64,000 nucleotides of DNA from Phenylobacterium koreense. Its GTDB lineage: Bacteria; Pseudomonadota; Alphaproteobacteria; Caulobacterales; Caulobacteraceae. Below the pieces are notes generated by a model. That model was given only the letters and a program-made list of their open reading frames with translations. It was not told where the DNA came from and made no database searches. Positions 54,401-61,817 of this stretch are shown here, in pieces. The translations under genes and the position numbers were made by a program. Numbering within the stretch: position 1 is the first letter of the stretch; every line of letters begins with the position of its first letter. The stretch lies in NCBI RefSeq assembly GCF_040545335.1, contig NZ_JBEPLU010000001.1:620001-684000 (forward strand). Reading direction: 5' to 3'.

Positions 54401-56146
54401 ATGTCAGCCATGTCACACCCGACCTCAGACGAATCTTGGCAGGCGGCCACTGTTGATCGCCTGCCCCTTCCGCCAGCGCTCAAGGATGTAGAGCGCGAGG
54501 CCGTCGCCTATGATGTCGTCATCGTCGGGGCCGGACCGTCCGGCCTGGCGGCGGCCATCAGGCTGAAGCAGTTGGCCCGGGCCGATGGGGCCGAAATTTC
54601 GGTGGCGGTCCTCGAGAAGTCCGCGGAAGTCGGCGGCCATATCATCGCCGGGGCCGTGATCGATCCGCGCGCGCTGAACGAGCTCATCCCAGATTGGCGC
54701 GAGAAGGGGGCGCCGCTGCCGACGCCGGTGAGCAAGGACGAGTTCCTGCTGCTGGGCCCTCGAGGCAGCTTGCCGCTTCCCATGTTCGCCCTGCCTCCCC
54801 TGATGCACAACAAGGGCTGCTTTGTCGCATCACTGGCCGACGTGACACGGTGGCTCGGGCGCGAGGCCGAGGCGCTGGGGGTCGAGATCTATCCGGGCAT
54901 GGCGGCGAGCCAAGTCATCTGGGACGCCGGCAAGGTCAGCGGGGTGGTGGCCGGCGTGTTCGGAGTCGGCCGCGACGGTCAGCCGACCGCGGCCTTTCAG
55001 CCGGGCATCGAGATGCGCGGCAAGTACGTGCTCATCGCCGAAGGGGCCCGCGGGGCCCTCGCGAAGGCGATCATGGCCCGCTACGACCTAGCTCGTGACG
55101 CCGAGCCGCAACTCTTCGGCCTGGGGATCAAGGAGCTGTGGCAGGTCCCCGCCGAACGCCACAGGCCGGGACTCGTGCAGCACACCACCGGCTGGCCGCT
55201 GGGCCAGTTCACTGGCGGCGGGAGCTTTCTCTACCACTTCGGAGACCGGTTCGTCTCGGTGGGCTATGTCGTGCACCTCAACTACCGCAACCCGTTCCTG
55301 TCCCCTTTCGACGAGTTTCAGCGATTCAAGCACCACCCAGCGATCGCACCTCATCTGCAGGGAGGCGAACGCATCGCCTACGGCGCCCGGGCGATAACCG
55401 AAGGCGGGCCGCAATCGACACCCAAGCTCACCTTCCCCGGCGGCGCATTGATCGGTTGCTCGGCGGGCTTTGTGAACGTGCCCCGCATCAAGGGCAGCCA
55501 CAACGCCATGAAGACTGGCATGCTGGCCGCGGAGGCGGCCTTCGAGGCGATCGCAGCGGGCCGCGCGGGGGACAGCCTCGACGCGTACCAACTCGCCTAT
55601 GAGCAAAGCTGGGTCCATGCCGAGTTGCAGCGGGTTCGCAACGCCAAGCCCCTGCTCGGCCGTTACGGAACGCTCCTGGGCGGCACGCTCGGCGTCTTCG
55701 ACATGTGGTTCCAGACGCTGTTCGGAAACCGGTCGCTGTTCGGCACGCTTTCGCACCGCAAGACCGACGCGGCGGCGACCGAGCCTGCCGCCCGGCACAA
55801 GCCTATCGCCTACCCGAGGCCAGATGGCGTGCTCTCATTCGACAAGCCTTCGTCGGTCTTCCTGTCGAACACAGCCCACGTCGAGAACCAGCCTGCCCAC
55901 CTGCGGCTCCTGGACCCGTCGGTCCCGATCTCCACGAACCTGCCGATCTATGGGGAGCCGGCCCGGCTCTATTGCCCGGCCGGCGTCTACGAGGTGCTCT
56001 ATGACTCGGACGGCGCGAACCCGCGCTTCCAGATCAACGCGCAGAACTGCGTGCACTGCAAGACCTGCGACATCAAGGATCCGGCCCAGAATATCGTCTG
56101 GACGCCGCCGGAGGGCGGCGGCGGTCCGAACTATCCGAACATGTGA
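54401..56146 (+). CDS. electron transfer flavoprotein-ubiquinone oxidoreductase
   Basis: The protein has 581 residues. The N-terminal FAD site is YDVVIVGAGPSGLAAAIRL. The core follows ETF-QO closely (GVEIYPGMAASQVIWDAGKV, GRIAEGARGALAKAI-type helices, TEGGPQSTPKLTFPGGALIG with GSHNAMKTGMLAAEA). The C-terminal 4Fe-4S cluster Cys are in LYCPAGVYEV and QNCVHCKTCDIKDP, and QNIVWTPPEGG follows. It passes electrons from ETF to the ubiquinone pool during beta-oxidation and amino-acid oxidation, attached to the inner membrane. It is coupled to the kinase gene. Confidence 0.95.
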   Translation: MSAMSHPTSDESWQAATVDRLPLPPALKDVEREAVAYDVVIVGAGPSGLAAAIRLKQLARADGAEISVAVLEKSAEVGGHIIAGAVIDPRALNELIPDWREKGAPLPTPVSKDEFLLLGPRGSLPLPMFALPPLMHNKGCFVASLADVTRWLGREAEALGVEIYPGMAASQVIWDAGKVSGVVAGVFGVGRDGQPTAAFQPGIEMRGKYVLIAEGARGALAKAIMARYDLARDAEPQLFGLGIKELWQVPAERHRPGLVQHTTGWPLGQFTGGGSFLYHFGDRFVSVGYVVHLNYRNPFLSPFDEFQRFKHHPAIAPHLQGGERIAYGARAITEGGPQSTPKLTFPGGALIGCSAGFVNVPRIKGSHNAMKTGMLAAEAAFEAIAAGRAGDSLDAYQLAYEQSWVHAELQRVRNAKPLLGRYGTLLGGTLGVFDMWFQTLFGNRSLFGTLSHRKTDAAATEPAARHKPIAYPRPDGVLSFDKPSSVFLSNTAHVENQPAHLRLLDPSVPISTNLPIYGEPARLYCPAGVYEVLYDSDGANPRFQINAQNCVHCKTCDIKDPAQNIVWTPPEGGGGPNYPNM

Positions 56147-56163
56147 GCCGCCTAGAGCACGAT

Positions 56164-56241
56164 GCGATCAGACGGAATCGTCTGATCGCTGACTCATGCC
56201 CTAGATTCAAAGGCTTGAGGGCGTTCCGATCGTAAGATCGG
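56164..56241. repeat. palindromic interspersed repeat
   Basis: GCGATCAGACG-GAAT-CGTCTGATCGC (56164-56189) is a perfect inverted repeat. A second smaller one, CCGATC-GTAA-GATCGG, lies at 56226-56241. Together with flanking CTAGAGCACGAT they resemble the palindromic elements scattered between genes in many alphaproteobacteria. It may also end convergent transcripts from the ETF-QO and GST genes. Confidence 0.55.
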
Positions 56242-56264
56242 GGATCTCCGCTTTGCGGAAACGC

Positions 56265-56849
56265 CTAGAGAATTCCCTCTTCGCTGAGCGCGCTGCGGAC
56301 GGCGGGACGCTCCATCATGCGGCCGCGCAGGGCGTCGAGCGCTTGGGGGACGCTCACCTCGAAGCGTTGGGCCCAGAGCAGCATGACGAACAGGTAGAAG
56401 TCGGCGACGGTGGGCGAGGGCCCGAAAAGGTAGTCCCCCTCCATGGTATCGGCGACATACTCGAGTTGCTTGCTCACGGTCGAGCGGGCCTTCGCCTTCT
56501 CCGCCTCGCTGCTCGGATGCCACATGGGCTTGAAGCTCCGGTGCAACTCGGTTGAGACATAGGCCAGGGCCTCGAGCAAACGGGTGCGGCCGAGCGGGCC
56601 ATCGACGCCGAGTTCGGGAAACTGGGAAGCGATCCACTCCAGGACCGCGATGTTCTCCGTCAGGACCTCGCCGCTGCTCAAGGCGAGCGCCGGGACATAC
56701 CCCTTTGGGGTGACTTCGCCGAAGTCGCGGCCGGAGGCCGTCAACTTGGTCTTGAGATCGACCCGCTCGCGCTCATAGGCGACGCCGGCTTCTTCCAGCG
56801 CGATATGATCGGCCAGGCTGCAGGCCATTGGGCTATAGTAGAGCTTCAT
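56265..56849 (-). CDS. glutathione S-transferase
   Basis: The protein has 194 residues. It begins MKLYYSPMACSLADHIALEE, a beta-class-like thioredoxin fold with the Cys at position 10 (SPMACSL). PALALSSGEVLTENIAVLEW is the glutathione-binding cis-Pro and Ser/Glu block. The helical C-terminal domain (DYLFGPSPTVADFYLFVMLLW) has the N-capping motif. It conjugates or reduces electrophiles with glutathione. It lies next to NmrA-like and SDR genes in the redox region. Confidence 0.92.
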   Translation of the reverse strand: MKLYYSPMACSLADHIALEEAGVAYERERVDLKTKLTASGRDFGEVTPKGYVPALALSSGEVLTENIAVLEWIASQFPELGVDGPLGRTRLLEALAYVSTELHRSFKPMWHPSSEAEKAKARSTVSKQLEYVADTMEGDYLFGPSPTVADFYLFVMLLWAQRFEVSVPQALDALRGRMMERPAVRSALSEEGIL

Positions 56850-56869
56850 CCGGACTCCTTGGGCTGTGG

Positions 56870-57272
56870 TCAGTTCGTGACGGCGTGGGCGCTGGTCCAG
56901 CGACGCAGCCAGCGATCGAATTCGGTGTGCCCGAAACGGGGGACGCTGCCGGCCATGAGGGTCTCGTCGGCCAGCGGCGCGCCGAAGTATAGGGCCTGGG
57001 AATCGACCAGGATCGGCCGGTTATCTGCCGAAGCGGCCATGAACCTGCCGATGATCTGATCCAGGCGATGCATGCCGGGCCGGCGAGCTCGATGGTGGCG
57101 CCCGCCGGCGGGACCTGAACGAGATTGGCCAATGCCTCGGCCACGTCGCTGGCGGCTATCGGCTGGACAGGCGCCGGCGCCACGCGGATCTCGCCTCGTG
57201 TCCTTGCCGCCGCAGGCGCTGAACGAGATCGGCGCCGACCCTGCCGGCGCCGCCAATGACTACGATTTTCAT
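56870..57272 (-). pseudogene. decayed tandem copy of the NmrA-like gene
   Basis: The frame starts MKIVVIGGAGRVGADLVQRL, as in the intact neighbour, but stops after 39 residues. The middle ~110 codons are missing. In another frame VQPIAASDVAEALANLVQ and TIELAGP match the neighbour after the gap. A further shift leads into FMAASADNRPILVDSQALYFG and FGHTEFDRWLRRW, the family C-terminus. So it has one large deletion and at least two frame breaks. It begins only 6 bases after the stop of the intact copy (57279), which points to tandem duplication then decay. Confidence 0.85.
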
Positions 57273-57278
57273 GTTCGT

Positions 57279-58058
57279 TTATCCGAGTTGAAGTTGCGAG
57301 AGGGCGCTGAGCGGCTGCAGGCTCTGCCGCAGCCAGTCTTCGAATCGCAGTTGGGCGATGCGGGCCGCTGGCCCGGGAAGCAGCGCCTCCTCGGCAAGCT
57401 CTGCGCCGAAATAGAGCGCATGGGGATCAACGATCACCCGCCGCCGGTCCTCGTATGCGGTGAGCACCTCGTTAGCGAGATCGGATAGGCGGAAACGTTC
57501 AGGCCCGGCGATCTCGACCATCCCATAGAGAGGCTCGCCGGTCGCCAGATCGGCCAGCGCTTCGGCCACGTCGAGCCCCGAGATCGGCTGTGTCAGGGCC
57601 GGGGAAATGACGACGTCATCCCCGGCGCCGGCCTGCACCACGCCAGCGATGAACTCGAAGAACTGGGTCGACCGGAGAATGCTGAAGGGTACGCCCGAGC
57701 CCCGGATCAGGTCCTCCTGCAGCTTCTTGGCCCGGAAGTATCCGCTCGCCTGCAGGCCGTCGGTCCCGACGATGGAGAGGGCGATGTGATGGCGCACGCC
57801 TGCGGCGCGACCCGCGGCCAGCAGGCGATGACCGGAAGCCTCGAAGAACCGCAAGGCTTCCTCGCCTTCCAACGAAGGAGAGTTGGAGACGTCGACGACG
57901 ACCTCGGCGCCGGCCAGCGCCTCGTCCAGCCCCTCGCCTGTCACGGCATTCACCCCGTAGGTGGGCGAGGCCTCCAGGACCATGAAGTCGTCCTGACGCA
58001 GATTGTAGACGAGCTTCTCGCCAATGCGGCCGCTGCCGCCGATGACCACGATCTTCAT
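57279..58058 (-). CDS. NmrA-like NAD(P)-binding protein
   Basis: The protein has 259 residues from the ATG at 58058 with AGGAGG upstream. The Rossmann motif is MKIVVIGGSGRIGEKLVYNL, then VVVDVSNSPSLEGEEALRFFE, HHIALSIVGTDGLQASGYFR and VPFSILRSTQFFEFIAGVV. It is close in pattern to the copy at 51519 and is the intact member of the tandem pair. It probably binds NAD(P)H and reduces or senses a small redox-active compound. It is divergent from the SDR gene across a gap with a long palindrome and an ACCAAGG motif. Confidence 0.9.
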   Translation of the reverse strand: MKIVVIGGSGRIGEKLVYNLRQDDFMVLEASPTYGVNAVTGEGLDEALAGAEVVVDVSNSPSLEGEEALRFFEASGHRLLAAGRAAGVRHHIALSIVGTDGLQASGYFRAKKLQEDLIRGSGVPFSILRSTQFFEFIAGVVQAGAGDDVVISPALTQPISGLDVAEALADLATGEPLYGMVEIAGPERFRLSDLANEVLTAYEDRRRVIVDPHALYFGAELAEEALLPGPAARIAQLRFEDWLRQSLQPLSALSQLQLG

Positions 58059-58143
58059 GCTGGCCGCCTCCTGCAGGTCTGGCTTCGAGGCTTGCGAGGC
58101 TAGGCCGCCGAGTTGGCCTGGGTCGATTTGGATGAAGGGCGAG

Positions 58144-58171
58144 GCCGCCCTATACCGGCGTATAGGGCGGC
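58144..58171. promoter_or_regulatory. long perfect palindrome in the NmrA-SDR gap
   Basis: GCCGCCCTATAC-CGGC-GTATAGGGCGGC gives 12-base arms around 4 bases. It lies in the 294-base gap between divergent genes, 13 bases before the ACCAAGG motif. It may be an operator or form a hairpin in the leader RNA of either gene. Confidence 0.5.
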
Positions 58172-58183
58172 TCCAGGCCGACC

Positions 58184-58199
58184 TTACACCAAGGTCTAG
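58184..58199. promoter_or_regulatory. ACCAAGG motif, site 3
   Basis: TTACACCAAGGTCTAG. It is nearly palindromic (TA-ACC-AA-GGT-TA) and matches the sites at 52432, 52487 and 60899. It is 126 bases before the NmrA-like start and 154 bases before the SDR start. Confidence 0.5.
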
Positions 58200-58352
58200 C
58201 GAAGCTCCGCTGCGCGGATAGGGCGCGCAACCTGGGCATCGAGGTCCGGCCACGCTTCGGAGGGCGCAAGTTCCGCCCTTCGTGTGAATGGCAGGCGCCC
58301 GCCGGCGCCCGCAAATCGGGACATCGCTTCAATCGTCAAAGGAAACCGGACG

Positions 58353-59135
58353 ATGCCCCCGACTTCACACGGCGCGCCGGCGCCGGCCCTTGTTCTGGCA
58401 GGCCGCACCGCCGTGATCACTGGCGGGACCAGCGGCATAGGCCTGGCCGCCGCAAAGGCGTTCGCGAATGCGGGCGCGCAGGTGGTGGTGTCCGGCCGAA
58501 GCCGCCAGGCTCTGAACGAGGCGGTTGCTGAGATTGGCGATGCGGCGGTGGCGATCGCCGGCGATGTCGCCGATCCCAGCCATCACGACCTCGTGGCCCA
58601 GGAGGTCCGCCAGCGGTTCGGCGGGCTGGACATCTACATGGCCAACGCCGGGATCAACACGATCACGCCCTCGGCCGAGGTGTCGGAAGCCGAATACGAC
58701 GCCCAGTTCGCCGTCAACACGCGCGGCGTGTTCTTCGGCGTCCAGAAGCTGGCGCCGCTCATGCGTGACGGCGGGTCGATCATCCTGACCGGCTCACTGG
58801 CCAGCGAGAAGGTTCTGGACGGACATGCCGTATACGCCGGCTCCAAGGCCGCGCTAACGGCGTTCGCCCGTAGCTGGGCGATCGAATTCAGCCCGCGGCG
58901 GATCCGCGTCAATGTCCTGAGCCCAGGTCCCGTAGCGACCGCAATCCTGGGGAAGCTGGGCGTTCCGGCTGAAGCCCGCCCGGCCTTCGAGAAGGCCATG
59001 GCGCAAGCCATACCGCTCGGCCGGATGGGGCGCGCCGAGGAGTTGGCCCAGGCGGCGCTGTTCCTGGCTTCGGACGCCAGCAGCTTCGTGAACGGGGTGA
59101 ACCTCCGCGCAGATGGCGGCATGGCCCTGCTCTGA
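58353..59135 (+). CDS. short-chain dehydrogenase/reductase
   Basis: The protein has 260 residues from the ATG at 58353, with AAGGAA upstream. The classical SDR motifs are present: TAVITGGTSGIGLAAAKAF (TGxxxGIG), the NAG block IYMANAGINT, catalytic Ser in IILTGSLASE and Tyr-x3-Lys in HAVYAGSKAAL, then NVLSPGPVAT. The end VNLRADGGMALL is typical. It reduces or oxidises an unknown alcohol or carbonyl with NAD(P)(H). It sits in the redox region, divergent from the NmrA-like gene. Confidence 0.93.
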   Translation: MPPTSHGAPAPALVLAGRTAVITGGTSGIGLAAAKAFANAGAQVVVSGRSRQALNEAVAEIGDAAVAIAGDVADPSHHDLVAQEVRQRFGGLDIYMANAGINTITPSAEVSEAEYDAQFAVNTRGVFFGVQKLAPLMRDGGSIILTGSLASEKVLDGHAVYAGSKAALTAFARSWAIEFSPRRIRVNVLSPGPVATAILGKLGVPAEARPAFEKAMAQAIPLGRMGRAEELAQAALFLASDASSFVNGVNLRADGGMALL

Positions 59136-59204
59136 CCCCAGGGGGGCTCAGGTCTCGCTCCGGCCGCCTGGATACGGCTGGGGCGAGACGCGAACGACGT
59201 TGAT

Positions 59205-60446
59205 CTAGGCTTCGGGAGCGGGGACGATGGGAAGGCGCACCTGGAACATCGCGCCCCCGGCCGGGTGGTTCGACACAGAGATCCTGCCGCCATGCTCGGC
59301 GACGATCGACTGGCAGACCGACAAGCCGATCCCGACCCCGGTGTTCTTGGTGGTGAAGAACCCATCGAAGACGCGTCGAAGGTCGCCAGCCGCGACGCCT
59401 GGTCCGGTGTCGCGGATCGCCAGCATGACCGCGCAGCTCGGCTCAAGGCCAAGCTCAAGCTCGATCCGACGCTCGCGACCGGCGCCCTCGCCGATCGCCT
59501 GGATGGCGTTGACCAGGAGATTGACCACCACCTGCTGCAGTTGGATCCGGTCGCCAAGGATGGTTGGAAGAGCCTCGAGCTGGGTGCGAGACAGCTCGAT
59601 GCCGCGCCCGTCGAGTTCGTGGCTGACGAAGTGAAGGGCCTCGTCGACGACCTCCGCCAGATCGAGCGGGATGTGATGCGGATCCTGCTTGGTCGCCATG
59701 GCCTGTACGCGCTGGATGATGTCGCTGGCGCGCCCTGCGCTCGCGGCGACGCGCGCAGTGAGCTCGCGCACCTTGGCGAGGTTGGGCTCGCCCCGCGAGA
59801 GCCAGCGGAGGCTCGTTTCGGCGTTGGTGACGATGGCGGCGAGGGGTTGCTTCACCTCATGAGCGATCGCCGCGGCCAGCTCCCCCAGCATCGAGAGCCT
59901 GGCCGCATGGGCGAAATCGGTCTGCAACCGACGCAACTGCGCCTGCGTCCGGAGGCTGTCGGTCACGTCCTCGATGGTGATGAAGGCGGTGTCTTGCGGC
60001 TCGCCCGGCGTCGGATAGGTGACCGAGAAGATGACATCGCGGACCTCGCCGTCGAAGGTCGTCATCCTCGCCTGTTCGACGTAATTCCGGCGGCCGTCGA
60101 AGTGGGCGATCATGACGCGCCGGGCCATGGCCGGGGTCGCAGCGAAGAGGTAGCGAACCGGACCGATCAGATCCTTGGCCGAGGCCGACCGGAACAGCGC
60201 CATGGCCGCCTGGCTCACCTCGGTCACCAGGACGATATCCTTGGCGGTCTCCACCAGCTCAGGGTGGGCGTCGAGGTATGCCGCAATGTCCGTCACGCCG
60301 CGCGCGCGGAGCTGCTCGAACGCCTCGCCAACCGCACGTAGGTCCACGTACCAGAGCGGTGTGGGAGCATGATGGATGAGGATCCTGAGCTGCACGTCAT
60401 CCGCCGCTACGTGGCGGCCGGTCGGGCGGCTGGTCAGGTCATCCAT
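59205..60446 (-). CDS. PAS-domain histidine kinase
   Basis: The protein has 413 residues. The N-terminal ~175 residues hold a PAS-like sensor region (VQLRILIHHAPTPLWYVD, then ..VFSVTYPTPGEPQDTAFITIED). The H-box is LGELAAAIAHEVKQPLAAIV with His in AHEVKQP, followed by HATPase blocks NLLVNAIQAIGEG, IRDTGPGVA and FFTTKNTGVGIGLSVCQSI. There is no transmembrane segment, so it is cytoplasmic. Its ATG overlaps the receiver gene by 8 bases. Together with the receiver and the FixJ-type gene upstream it forms an operon and a complete signalling unit. Confidence 0.94.
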   Translation of the reverse strand: MDDLTSRPTGRHVAADDVQLRILIHHAPTPLWYVDLRAVGEAFEQLRARGVTDIAAYLDAHPELVETAKDIVLVTEVSQAAMALFRSASAKDLIGPVRYLFAATPAMARRVMIAHFDGRRNYVEQARMTTFDGEVRDVIFSVTYPTPGEPQDTAFITIEDVTDSLRTQAQLRRLQTDFAHAARLSMLGELAAAIAHEVKQPLAAIVTNAETSLRWLSRGEPNLAKVRELTARVAASAGRASDIIQRVQAMATKQDPHHIPLDLAEVVDEALHFVSHELDGRGIELSRTQLEALPTILGDRIQLQQVVVNLLVNAIQAIGEGAGRERRIELELGLEPSCAVMLAIRDTGPGVAAGDLRRVFDGFFTTKNTGVGIGLSVCQSIVAEHGGRISVSNHPAGGAMFQVRLPIVPAPEA

Positions 60447-60828
60447 CGGACGGCTTCTTGCCTTCGCCGAGCAAGCCCGACAGGCGTCCGAGGAGGTCCA
60501 CATCCCTGACCGGCTTGATCAGCACGGCGCTGGCCCCGCGCTCCAGGGCCTGTTGCTGGATTTGCGGATCCGCGAAGGACGTCACGACGATGACCGGCAA
60601 GCTCGGATCTGCGGCCTTGAGAGACGCAAGGAGCTTCAGGCCAGACATCCCCGCCATCCGCAGGTCGGTTATGACCGACGCGAAGACTCCTGCCGAATAG
60701 GCCCCAAGAAAGGCTTCGGCGCTCTCGAAGGCGCGGCATTCGAGGCCCTCGACCAACAGGAGATCGCAGAGCGCGTCCCGCACCTCCGGGTCGTCGTCGA
60801 CGATCGCAATCACCAAGGGAAGGGGCAA
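60439..60828 (-). CDS. single-domain response regulator
   Basis: The protein has 129 residues; it starts at a TTG at 60828, or at a GTG five codons later. The receiver has VIAIVDDDPEVRDAL, the phospho-acceptor Asp in SVITDLRMAGMSG, VIVVTSFADP and the Lys in VLIKPVRD. It has no DNA-binding domain. It may compete with the FixJ-type regulator for phosphate from the kinase or act as a phosphate sink. It lies between the FixJ-type gene and the kinase gene, with a motif site just upstream. Confidence 0.9.
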   Translation of the reverse strand: MPLPLVIAIVDDDPEVRDALCDLLLVEGLECRAFESAEAFLGAYSAGVFASVITDLRMAGMSGLKLLASLKAADPSLPVIVVTSFADPQIQQQALERGASAVLIKPVRDVDLLGRLSGLLGEGKKPSDG

Positions 60829-60898
60829 CAGCCTGTACCTTTACTTTGCGGCCATCAGGGCCGCTCCAAGCTGTCGCCCAATCCCGGGCGGGCCGATA

Positions 60899-60914
60899 CC
60901 ATACCATGGTCTAG
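60899..60914. promoter_or_regulatory. ACCAAGG-type motif, site 4
   Basis: CCATACCATGGTCTAG. The core ACCATGG differs from ACCAAGG in one base. It lies 71 bases before the receiver start and overlaps the stop of the FixJ-type gene. It could drive separate expression of the receiver and kinase. Confidence 0.4.
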
Positions 60915-61558
60915 GACCGTTCCTCGCGAGCGCCCGCGGGCAGGGTTTCCCAGGCGCGGATCAGTTCTCCCACCGAACCGGCGCGCATCTTCTGCATGAC
61001 CTTGCTGCGATGCAGCTTCACGGTGACCTCGCTTATGCCGAGATCGTAGGCGATCTGCTTGTTGAGCCGCCCCTCGACAACTTCGCGCAGAACCTGCCGC
61101 TCCCGCGGCGTCAGCGTGGCGTGGAGATCCAGGTGGCGTCTAACAGCGTCGGCCCTGGCGCGCTGCGCCGCGTCCTTCTCGATCGCAACCGTCACCGCGT
61201 CGAGCAGGGTCTGATCCCTCACCGGCTTGGTGAGAAAGTCCACCGCGCCCGCCTTCATCGCCTGCACGCTCATCGGAATATCGCCATAGCCGGTAAGGAA
61301 GATGATCGGCTTGGGGTCGTGACTTCCAGCAAGGTGATGCTGCAGATCAAGTCCGCTCGAACCCGGCATCCGCACGTCGAGGATCAGGCAGCCTGGCAGG
61401 TCCCGCTGGCCCGACTGCAGCCATTCGCGGCCGGACGCGAAGGTCGCGGCGGCTATTCCGACTGAAAACAGGAGTTCGGCGAGCGCCGTCCGGACATCGA
61501 GATCATCATCCACGATCTGAACGAGCGGCTGCGCAGTCATGTCGGCGACGGCGCTCAT
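60911..61558 (-). CDS. FixJ/NarL-type response regulator
   Basis: The protein has 215 residues from the ATG at 61558; ATG codons at 61570 and 61540 are alternatives. The receiver has VQIVDDDLDVRTAL, the phospho-acceptor Asp in CLILDVRMPGSSG, IIFLTGYGDIPM and the Lys in DFLTKPVRDQTL. A LuxR-type helix-turn-helix follows (LTPRERQVLREVVEGRLNKQ, then GISEVTVKLHRSKVMQKM), as in FixJ. It is the transcription factor of the PAS-kinase system. It is a candidate for binding the ACCAAGG motifs nearby. Confidence 0.95.
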   Translation of the reverse strand: MSAVADMTAQPLVQIVDDDLDVRTALAELLFSVGIAAATFASGREWLQSGQRDLPGCLILDVRMPGSSGLDLQHHLAGSHDPKPIIFLTGYGDIPMSVQAMKAGAVDFLTKPVRDQTLLDAVTVAIEKDAAQRARADAVRRHLDLHATLTPRERQVLREVVEGRLNKQIAYDLGISEVTVKLHRSKVMQKMRAGSVGELIRAWETLPAGAREERS

Positions 61559-61730
61559 GCGGATCCGCATCCGTCGCTAGCGCTTGGGAAAGGCTGGGCC
61601 CAAGACTCCTGGCTCATGATTGCATCCTTTTGCCGCACGACCGGCGAGGAGGCGCACTATCGCTCCGTGCCAGAGCCGGCGGGCGCCCTCGGAGTGGTGA
61701 GCCGCGCGCCCTCGATAGAGGGATTTCCGG

Positions 61731-61772
61731 CCTACCGTTTTGGGGCTAGGCCGCCCCAAACGATAAGGTAGG
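61731..61772. promoter_or_regulatory. inverted repeat in the FixJ-propeller gap
   Basis: CCTACC-GTTTTGGGGC faces GCCCCAAACGATAAGGTAGG across TAGGCC. The arms are imperfect only by a 4-base insertion. The site is 46 bases before the sensor start and 173 bases from the FixJ-type start, so it may bind a regulator of either gene. Confidence 0.45.
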
Positions 61773-61817
61773 TGTCGAGAACCGGTGCTGATCGCCACCG
61801 GCGCAGCAGGACGCGGG

